A stretch of 14,213 nt of DNA. Origin: WLNJ01 sp037131165. GTDB lineage: Bacteria; Actinomycetota; Thermoleophilia; Solirubrobacterales; Solirubrobacteraceae. The position numbers and the translations under genes are program-made. Below, in pieces: positions 1-5,458 of this stretch; position 1 is the stretch's first letter, and the number at the start of each line of letters is the position of its first letter. The notes below the pieces were generated by a model. The model was not told where the DNA came from. It was given only the letters and a program-made list of their open reading frames with translations, and did not search any database. The stretch covers positions 1 to 14,213 of the forward strand of contig JBAXRO010000049.1 of the NCBI GenBank assembly GCA_037131165.1, in the 5' to 3' direction.

Positions 1-110
1 ACTTCGGGGTCGGCTACCGATTCGCTCCCGAACCCCCGGTCGCCGAGCCGAACCGCCCGGCCAAGGCCAAGCCCGCGGCCAAGAAGAAGACGGCCAAGGC
101 CGTCGACTAG
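1..110 (+). CDS. C-terminal end of an OmpR/PhoB-family response regulator (partial)
   Basis: Only the last 35 codons are in the window, read from position 3 and ending at the TAG at 108-110. The first residues, FGVGYRF, match the final beta-hairpin wing of OmpR/PhoB-type winged-helix DNA-binding domains, where T-V-(R/F)-G-V-G-Y-R-F is a family hallmark. The wing is followed by a Pro/Ala/Lys-rich tail (AKAKPAAKKKTAKAVD) beyond the normal domain end. Such basic tails are common in high-GC actinobacterial DNA-binding proteins and may add nonspecific DNA contact. The receiver domain and the partner kinase lie upstream, outside the window. The next gene starts within a few bases, so the two are probably cotranscribed. 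The assignment rests on one short motif. Confidence 0.6.
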   Translation, partial: FGVGYRFAPEPPVAEPNRPAKAKPAAKKKTAKAVD

Positions 111-114
111 GCCC

Positions 115-483
115 CTGTCGGACAAGCTCTCCAGCTCGCCCTTCTTCCGATTCGGTCTGGTTCTGCTCGCCGCCGCCGCGGTCTGGGCGCTGCCGGGAGG
201 AGGAAAGGCCGCCGCATTCGTCTGGGACATGCTCGGCGCGGCGATGCTCGCGGTGATCGCCATCGCCGCTCTGCGCTTCGGGCGCGAGCACTCGCTCGAC
301 CTCGACCGACTCGAGCCCCGCGGCCGTTCCGTCCTCTATGGCTCGCTCGGCCTGCTCGCTCTCGTGGTGGTCTCGAGGCCGTCGCTCTGGGCCAGTGTCG
401 CCGGTTCGGTGATCTGGTTGGCGATGATGGCCCTGGTCGTCGCCGGCGGGGTGGCGTCATGGAGGTTGTGGCGGGCGCTCTGA
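115..483 (+). CDS. Small four-helix membrane protein of unknown function
   Basis: I do not recognise a named family. Read from a CTG at 115 the product is 122 residues: a short polar N-terminus (LSDKLSSSPFFRF), then hydrophobic stretches at about residues 14-28, 38-54, 73-87 and 93-112. A charged loop at about 56-72 (REHSLDLDRLEPRGR) separates the two helix pairs. The first in-frame ATG is at 229, which would remove the first helix and half of the second. The coding-like, strongly hydrophobic sequence upstream makes a non-ATG start near 115 more likely. No good Shine-Dalgarno is visible for either start, so translational coupling to the response regulator gene ending at 110 is plausible. It is probably an inner-membrane protein. 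The reading frame is well supported; the exact start is not. Confidence 0.55.
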   Translation: MSDKLSSSPFFRFGLVLLAAAAVWALPGGGKAAAFVWDMLGAAMLAVIAIAALRFGREHSLDLDRLEPRGRSVLYGSLGLLALVVVSRPSLWASVAGSVIWLAMMALVVAGGVASWRLWRAL

Positions 484-571
484 GTCGCGTGGCGGTTCGG
501 TGAGTGATCCTGCGCAGCTTCGTTGCCGCGCCTGACTGACCCGACACACGATTCCCGGCAGCCTGATCCGG

Positions 572-910
572 GTGAGCGCACCGAGGAACAGGGGTCAGGC
601 CAGCATCGAGCTCCTTGCCGCCCTGCCTCTCCTGGTCCTGATGACCCTCGCCCTGTGGCAAGCGGTCGTCGCAGTGCGTGCGGCCGCTCTCTCGGCGGCA
701 GCGGCACGGTCCGCTGCCAGGGCGTTCGCCACCGGCGCTGATCCCGTAAAGGCCGCAAGAACGAAGATCCCAACTCCCGATGCCCGGCGGGCAAAGGTCG
801 CCACGCACGACGACGGCTCGGTAACGGTTTCCGTCGCGGTCCGCTCGGTCCTCGGCGGTGCCGAGCTGGGTGCGCTTGCCAGCTCAGCCCGGTTCGAGGC
901 GCAGCGATGA
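572..910 (+). CDS. TadE-like pseudopilin (first of two)
   Basis: This 112-residue protein begins NRGQASIELLAALPLL. It has the TadE/type IV-pilin-like signature: a short basic leader, a Gly, then a hydrophobic helix (about residues 12-40) with Glu13 at position +5 if cleavage follows Gly8. The rest is a small periplasmic or extracellular domain (residues 50-112). TadE-family proteins are minor pseudopilins of Tad/Flp pilus systems; leader processing by a TadV-type peptidase is inference. The frame has a TGA near 535 upstream, which leaves GTG 572 as the best start. CTG 563 is possible. The stop overlaps the next ATG by four bases (ATGA at 907-910), so the genes are translationally coupled. The 88 bases before it hold no convincing promoter. 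Confidence 0.75.
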   Translation: MSAPRNRGQASIELLAALPLLVLMTLALWQAVVAVRAAALSAAAARSAARAFATGADPVKAARTKIPTPDARRAKVATHDDGSVTVSVAVRSVLGGAELGALASSARFEAQR

Positions 911-1242
911 GCGACAGCCGCGGACAGGCTCTCGTCGAGACGGTCTGGCTGATTCCGCTCGCGTCGGCCCTCGTCGGGGCGGTCCTCTCGGCCGGCGTGT
1001 GGATCTCGATCAGGGCGGCCGCCGACTCCGCCGCCCACGCCGCGGCAGTCGCGGTGATCGAGCAGTCGGACCCGCTGGAGGCCGCCCGGCGCTCCGTGCC
1101 CGGCTGGGGGAGGGGTGCGATCCGACTTGAGCGCTCGCCGCGCCTTGTCAGGGTGAGGGTCGCCGCCGACATGGTCCCCGGCCCGCTCCGTCCGTTTCTC
1201 TCGGCCGAGTCGACGATCGTTACCGGGACCGTCGAGCGATGA
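907..1242 (+). CDS. TadE-like pseudopilin (second of two)
   Basis: This 111-residue protein starts MSDSRGQALVETVWLIPL. The layout matches the preceding gene product: a short leader, Gly6, Glu11 at +5 after the presumed cleavage point, and one transmembrane helix (about residues 9-33). An Ala-rich amphipathic stretch follows (AAADSAAHAAAVAV), then a short C-terminal domain. The repeated Ala/Asp pattern after the helix is typical of TadE/TadG proteins of high-GC bacteria. It overlaps both neighbours by ATGA (907-910 and 1239-1242), so it must be made in step with them. It is likely a minor component of the same pilus-like apparatus, perhaps a heteromeric partner of the first TadE. No catalytic motif is seen. 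Confidence 0.72.
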   Translation: MSDSRGQALVETVWLIPLASALVGAVLSAGVWISIRAAADSAAHAAAVAVIEQSDPLEAARRSVPGWGRGAIRLERSPRLVRVRVAADMVPGPLRPFLSAESTIVTGTVER

Positions 1243-1817
1243 GTCGAGTCGGCTTGCTCGCAACCGACAGGCTGGTAGGTGCGGCGGGGGCCGCCGCCGC
1301 CCTCCGCCTCTCGCGCTCGGGGCCCGTCGCGGTCGTCGTGCTCAGGGACCCGGACACCCGGGTGGCGCATTTCCCTTCGCCTCCGCCAACGCCGGGCGCG
1401 GCGAGGCTCGCATCGCTGGTGCGCAGCCAAGGCCACCCAGCCGCGGCCGCCTGGCGGCTGGTGCGGTGTTGCGTCTCCGGGCACGGGGAGGCGGGCCGGC
1501 TGCTCGATCTGTTCGCCGACATGGACATCCCGACTGTGCTGGCCTCGGCTGCAGTGCGGTCCGAGTCGATCGACGGGCTGGTGGACTCTTGCGACCCGAT
1601 TCTCTGGGTGGCAGATGATCCGGCTGGTGAGGCGGTTGCGGGGTTCGCCGCAGCAGAGATGCCGGGGGCCGAGCGCGCCCGAGTGGTGTCGCTCGAGCGG
1701 GTCGGCGCCGGCAGTGCGCTGGCCCATGCCGGGATCGGGGCCCCGCCTCAATGGGTGGAGCCGCTCGACACTGCGCTCGGAGTTGGGCGCGAGTCGGATG
1801 CGGAGCCGATCCGATGA
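1239..1817 (+). CDS. Unrecognised 192-aa protein encoded within the pseudopilin operon
   Basis: I do not recognise this protein. It has no signal peptide or clear transmembrane helix, so it is probably cytoplasmic. It alternates hydrophobic strands (PVAVVVLRD at about residues 29-37; PTVLASAAV at about 98-106; DPILWVADDP at about 119-128; ARVVSLERVG near 150) with Ala-rich helices, which suggests an alpha/beta Rossmann-like fold. The segment around DPILWVADDP faintly recalls the strand of MinD/ParA-type proteins that carries D-x-(I/V)-L-x-V. However, I see no Walker A (GKGGxGK[ST]) motif, so any link to the TadZ/CpaE localisation proteins of Tad systems is speculative. It overlaps both neighbours by ATGA, which strongly supports it as a real gene tied to pilus or wall functions. 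Confidence 0.65.
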   Translation: MSRVGLLATDRLVGAAGAAAALRLSRSGPVAVVVLRDPDTRVAHFPSPPPTPGAARLASLVRSQGHPAAAAWRLVRCCVSGHGEAGRLLDLFADMDIPTVLASAAVRSESIDGLVDSCDPILWVADDPAGEAVAGFAAAEMPGAERARVVSLERVGAGSALAHAGIGAPPQWVEPLDTALGVGRESDAEPIR

Positions 1818-3052
1818 TCGGCGACAGGCGCGGACAGGCGGTCCCGCTGCATCTCGCCCTCACGGTCGTGGCCCTCTCGCTGCTGGTGGTCGCCCTCGGC
1901 GTTGTCGGGGCTTCTCTTGCGCTCGAACGCCGTCAGGCAAGCGCCGACGTTGCGGCTCTGGCAGGAGCGGAGGCGCTCAGGTTGGGGGGCGGCACGGAGG
2001 CTGCCCGCGCGAAGGGGCTGGCCGTGGCGGCGAGCAACGGAATGGGCGCCGACGTCACGGTGCCGGACTCCGCAGCGCCGATGCCGGTCCGCGTTCGGGT
2101 GGTCGTCAGGGAGCCGATCAAGGTCGGGGCGGGAGGGCTGACAATCGCGATCCCGGCAAGGCGCGAGGCCGAGGCGATCGTCTCCGCTCCCTTCGGTCTC
2201 GACGTCGATCCCGGGCCGGGCGACTATCCGGGGCCGTTCGCATGGCGGCAGGGCAGGCCAATGCGGCCGGACGTGGCCGAGGCGTTCGACCGGCTGCTCG
2301 GCGCGGCCCGACAGGCTGGACGCTCGCTCCTGATCAACAGTGCGTGGCGATCGAGCAGCGAACAGGCGCGTCTGTTCGCTGCCCACCCTGACCCGAGGTG
2401 GGTCGCGCGCCCCGGCCGATCGCTCCATCGGCTCGGCACCGAACTCGACCTCGGACCCCCAGCCGCATGGTCCTGGCTTGCAGCCAACGCCGGGAGGTTC
2501 GGCTTCATCAAGCGCTATTCGTGGGAGCCTTGGCACTTCGGCTTCACCCGCAGTCCCGGTTCGACTTCGGTCGGGTGGGGTGCTGGAGCCCGATCGGGCC
2601 GTCGTTCGCGTGCGCATGGCGGCTCGCTCCCGGCGTGGGTCCCGCCCCGGTTCTCGCCGATGATTCTCAGGGCCTCGATTGCCCACGGCGTCTCCGCCTC
2701 AGTCCTTGCGGCACAGATACGGGCCGAGAGCGACTTCGACCCGGGTACCGTCTCGAGCGCCGGGGCCCAAGGGATCTCGCAGCTGATGCCGGACGAATCG
2801 AGGCGGTTCGGGGTGGACCCTTTCGACCCTGCGGCGGCGATCGATGCCCAAGCCAGGTTGATGAGGGAGCTGCTCGCCCGCTTCGGCTCCGTTCCGCTGG
2901 CCCTCGCGGCCTACAACGCCGGCCCCAACGCTGTGGCCCGCTGCGGGTGCATCCCCCCTTACCCGGAGACCAGGGCATACGTCGCGAGGATTGTCGGCTG
3001 GCTCGACGGGCGCGACACCAGGGCCGGGCCGCCGGTCAGGCTCGTCGCTTGA
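1814..3052 (+). CDS. TadG-like anchor fused to VanY peptidase and lytic transglycosylase domains
   Basis: Read from ATG 1814 (ATGA overlap with the previous stop) this is 412 residues; an in-frame ATG at 1751 would overlap too far. Three parts are visible. Residues 1-60: a TadG/TadE-like N-terminus (RRGQAVPLHLAL), one membrane helix at about 12-36, and an ADVAALAGAEAL segment. Residues about 140-245: a VanY/D,D-carboxypeptidase-type domain with Arg179 (SAWRSSSEQ), His205 and Asp212 (SLHRLGTELDL) and the EPWH block ending at His241, the expected zinc ligands. Residues about 278-400: a soluble lytic transglycosylase (SLT) domain with catalytic-type Glu305 (AESDFDP), GAQGISQLMP and AYNAGP. It should be membrane-anchored with both hydrolases outside, trimming peptide stems and cutting glycan, probably so the pilus can cross the wall. 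Unlike the two TadE proteins it lacks Glu at +5. Confidence 0.85.
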   Translation: MIGDRRGQAVPLHLALTVVALSLLVVALGVVGASLALERRQASADVAALAGAEALRLGGGTEAARAKGLAVAASNGMGADVTVPDSAAPMPVRVRVVVREPIKVGAGGLTIAIPARREAEAIVSAPFGLDVDPGPGDYPGPFAWRQGRPMRPDVAEAFDRLLGAARQAGRSLLINSAWRSSSEQARLFAAHPDPRWVARPGRSLHRLGTELDLGPPAAWSWLAANAGRFGFIKRYSWEPWHFGFTRSPGSTSVGWGAGARSGRRSRAHGGSLPAWVPPRFSPMILRASIAHGVSASVLAAQIRAESDFDPGTVSSAGAQGISQLMPDESRRFGVDPFDPAAAIDAQARLMRELLARFGSVPLALAAYNAGPNAVARCGCIPPYPETRAYVARIVGWLDGRDTRAGPPVRLVA

Positions 3053-3059
3053 GCGGCAT

Positions 3060-3075
3060 CGGCGCGATCGCGCCG
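3060..3075. terminator. Perfect 16-bp palindrome between convergent genes, possible bidirectional terminator
   Basis: CGGCGCGATCGCGCCG is a perfect palindrome that can fold as a 6-bp G/C stem with a GATC loop. It lies 8 bases after the stop of the TadG-like fusion gene and 58 bases beyond the end of the opposing oxidoreductase gene. The position fits a shared terminator. No T-run follows on either side, so intrinsic termination is uncertain. The rest of the 81-base gap (3053-3133) shows nothing else. Confidence 0.35.
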
Positions 3076-3133
3076 GCCCGGTGGGTCAGGCGGCAGGCGC
3101 GGATGTCGGAGTCTGTCCCGAGGCCGATTTGGC

Positions 3134-5404
3134 TCAGGCGGGCGCGAGCTCGACCGGGATGCCGTTGAGCACGGCGTTGCCGCTGACCGCGTCGACGACG
3201 GCCTCGTCGGTCAGGACGTTGCTGTTGACACCGGGGTGATCGTTGGCGACCTTCGTTGTCGTCCCCGAAACTCCATGACCCCATCCATGGGGGAGGCTGA
3301 CGACTCCCGGCATGATCGCCTCGGTCACCTCGACCGGTGCGGTCAGGCTCCCGACGCGTGAGCTGACCCTCGCCTCAGCGCCGTCTTCGAGTCCGAAGGC
3401 GCTCGCGTCGGTCGGGTGGACCAGCAGGGTGCAGCGGGCGGGACCGCTGACCAGTCCGGGGATGTTGTGCATCCACGAGTTGTTCGAGCGCAGGTGCCTG
3501 CGGCCGATCAGGACGACTCCGTCGTCATGGCGCTCGAGGGAGTCGATCAGCCGCGGTACGTCGGCGGTGATCTTCCCCGGTGCGAGCTCGATAGTCCCGG
3601 ACGGAGTCCTCAGCACCTCGGGGATCCTCGGCTGGAGCGGCCCGAGGTCGACCCCGTGGGGATTGGCTTCGAGCATGTCGAGCGAGAGACCGTCGGGGTC
3701 GGCTCCGAAGCCGTCGCCGTAAGGCCCGCAGCGAAGCATCAGGTCGAGCAGCCGCTCCGGGCCCACCCGCGGCGCGGTCAGGGCTACGAGCTCCGCCGGG
3801 TCGCGGCCCGCTGCGGGCGATCCCGGCCTCGAGCTCTCGCTCGTCGCGACCTGCAGGGCGACGAAAGCATCGAGCTGGTCGACCGGAGTGTCGAGCGGCT
3901 GGCCGGAACAGATCAGGGCCAGCTTGAGAAGGGTCACCCATTCGTCCTGCATTCCGTCCGGGATCGGCAACAGGGCGGGGGAGTAGTTCGCGATGTTGCG
4001 GATCGACAGCTGGTAGAAGGCGAGGTCGTAGTGGCTGCGGCGCAGAGGCGACGGGGTGGGCAGGACGACATCGGCGAGGCTGGTGGTCTCGTTCAGGTAG
4101 GCATCGACCGAGACCATGAAGTCGAGGCTCTCGAAGGCTGCCTTGAGGCGCTCGCCGTTCGGCGAGCTGAGGATCGGGTTGCCGCCGATCGTGAACATCG
4201 CCCTCAGTCGACCTTCGCCCGGGGTATCGATCTCCTCGGCCATCGTCGCGGACGGGAGTTCGCCGAGCGACTCCGGGAACCCGCGAACCCTCGACTTCCA
4301 TCTCCCGTGGGCGACCCCGCGACCCTGCCCCGGCTCCCCGGAGAGGGCGGCAGCGGCCTGGTTGGGGAACATGACGCCGCCCTCGCGGTCGAGGTGGCCG
4401 GTCAGCGTATTGATGACGTCGACGAGCCACGTGGCGACCGTTCCGAACTCTTGGGTGCAGGTGCCGATCCGCCCGTAGACGCAGGCGCGCTCGGTCCCGG
4501 CGAGGTCGCGGGCGAGGGTCCGGATCTCATCGGGGGTGATCCCGCATCGAGGTGCCACCGTCTCCGGTGCGAAGTGGGCCGACAGCTCGCAGACCTCCTC
4601 AACCCCGGAGAGGTGCTCGGCTGTCGCGCCGAGCCGCTCCAGCCCGACCGGCAGGAGGTTCTCCTCGACGAGCACGTTGACGATCGCGAACAGCAGCAGC
4701 GCGTCGGTCCCCGGCCTGATCGGCAGGTGGAGGTCGGCCTCGTCCGCGGTGCGGGTGCGGTTCGGGTCGATCACGACGACTCGTCCGCCACGCTCGCGGA
4801 TCGCCCTCAGGCGCCCGCGGAAGTCGGGCACCGTCATCATCGAGCCGTTGCTGGCGAGCGGGTTCGCCCCGATCAGGACCATCAGGTCGGTCCTGTCGAT
4901 GTCGGGGATCGCGATCGTCAGGGACGAGCCGAACATCAGCCCGTTGGCGAGCTGCTTGGGGAGCTGGTCGAGCGAACTCGCCGAGAAGCGGGCCTTCGAG
5001 CCGAGCGCCTTGATGAACACCGGGTTGTAGGCGAGGTTCGAGAGGTTGTGGGCGTTCGGGTTGCCGAAGTAGGTGCCGACTGCCCCTCTGTCCTGAGCGA
5101 GGATCGGGCCGAGTCCCTCCGCGATCGCTTCGTACGCCTCCTCCCAGCTGGCTTCGACCAGCTCACCGTCCCGGCGAACGAGCGGTGAGGCGAGCCGATC
5201 CGGGTCGGCGTGCAGCGCCCCGATGTTCGCTCCCTTCGGGCAGATGAACCCCTTCGAGAAGACGTCGTCGGCGTCGCCGCGCACCTTCGTGACGGTCTCT
5301 CCGTCGAGCGTGACCTCAAGGCCGCAGGTCGCTTCGCACAGCGGGCAGGTCCTGTATTCGACTCTCTCCCCGGCTGTCACCGACACGTGGCGAAGCATAC
5401 CCAT
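3134..5404 (-). CDS. Molybdopterin oxidoreductase with N-terminal 4Fe-4S motif
   Basis: This 756-residue protein belongs to the DMSO reductase/formate dehydrogenase superfamily (bis-molybdopterin enzymes). Visible parts: Cys20-x2-Cys23-x3-Cys27 and Cys55 (FICPKG) for a 4Fe-4S cluster; a molybdopterin domain from about residue 70 to 460 with LIGANPLASN (178-187) and VVVIDPNRTRTADEADLHLP (209-228), both typical; and a C-terminal dinucleotide-binding domain (about 630-750) with NNSWMHNIP and LPHGWGHG. There is no Tat signal, so it is probably cytoplasmic. At the expected molybdenum-ligand site (about residues 143-160, SLDQLPKQLANGLMFGS) I see no Cys or selenocysteine. The substrate cannot be told. 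No electron-transfer subunit or cofactor-synthesis gene is adjacent. ATG 5404 was chosen; ATG 5398 and GTG 5386 are alternatives, with no strong Shine-Dalgarno. Confidence 0.85.
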   Translation of the reverse strand: MGMLRHVSVTAGERVEYRTCPLCEATCGLEVTLDGETVTKVRGDADDVFSKGFICPKGANIGALHADPDRLASPLVRRDGELVEASWEEAYEAIAEGLGPILAQDRGAVGTYFGNPNAHNLSNLAYNPVFIKALGSKARFSASSLDQLPKQLANGLMFGSSLTIAIPDIDRTDLMVLIGANPLASNGSMMTVPDFRGRLRAIRERGGRVVVIDPNRTRTADEADLHLPIRPGTDALLLFAIVNVLVEENLLPVGLERLGATAEHLSGVEEVCELSAHFAPETVAPRCGITPDEIRTLARDLAGTERACVYGRIGTCTQEFGTVATWLVDVINTLTGHLDREGGVMFPNQAAAALSGEPGQGRGVAHGRWKSRVRGFPESLGELPSATMAEEIDTPGEGRLRAMFTIGGNPILSSPNGERLKAAFESLDFMVSVDAYLNETTSLADVVLPTPSPLRRSHYDLAFYQLSIRNIANYSPALLPIPDGMQDEWVTLLKLALICSGQPLDTPVDQLDAFVALQVATSESSRPGSPAAGRDPAELVALTAPRVGPERLLDLMLRCGPYGDGFGADPDGLSLDMLEANPHGVDLGPLQPRIPEVLRTPSGTIELAPGKITADVPRLIDSLERHDDGVVLIGRRHLRSNNSWMHNIPGLVSGPARCTLLVHPTDASAFGLEDGAEARVSSRVGSLTAPVEVTEAIMPGVVSLPHGWGHGVSGTTTKVANDHPGVNSNVLTDEAVVDAVSGNAVLNGIPVELAPA

Positions 5405-5449
5405 GACACCCAGTCACGCAAAGGACCCGGGATTGCCGCGCCTATCCTC

Positions 5450-5454
5450 AGAGG
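5450..5454 (+). promoter_or_regulatory. Shine-Dalgarno AGAGG for uvrC
   Basis: AGAGG lies 4 bases before ATG 5459. The spacing is short but it supports this start over in-frame codons further upstream, which would run through the divergent oxidoreductase gene. A possible -10 element TATCCT (5443-5448) lies just before it, with no -35 match. Confidence 0.4.
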
Positions 5455-5458
5455 CTCG

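Noticed and set aside
336..1751. Long minus-strand open frame opposite the pseudopilin genes
   Set aside because: Its translation is Arg/Pro-rich low-complexity sequence without motifs. It mirrors real genes on the plus strand, as expected at this GC content.
1751..1813. Upstream ATG giving the hydrolase fusion 21 extra residues
   Set aside because: It would overlap the previous gene by 67 bases and place a Cys/Arg-rich segment before a normal RRGQA leader. The ATGA start at 1814 matches the other junctions.
4920..4990. Possible selenocysteine at the oxidoreductase active site
   Set aside because: There is no in-frame TGA in this part of the gene, so selenocysteine is not encoded.
3416..5188. 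590-codon plus-strand open frame opposite the oxidoreductase
   Set aside because: Antisense to a gene with clear family motifs. Its own product is Arg/Asp/Val-rich with no recognisable domain.
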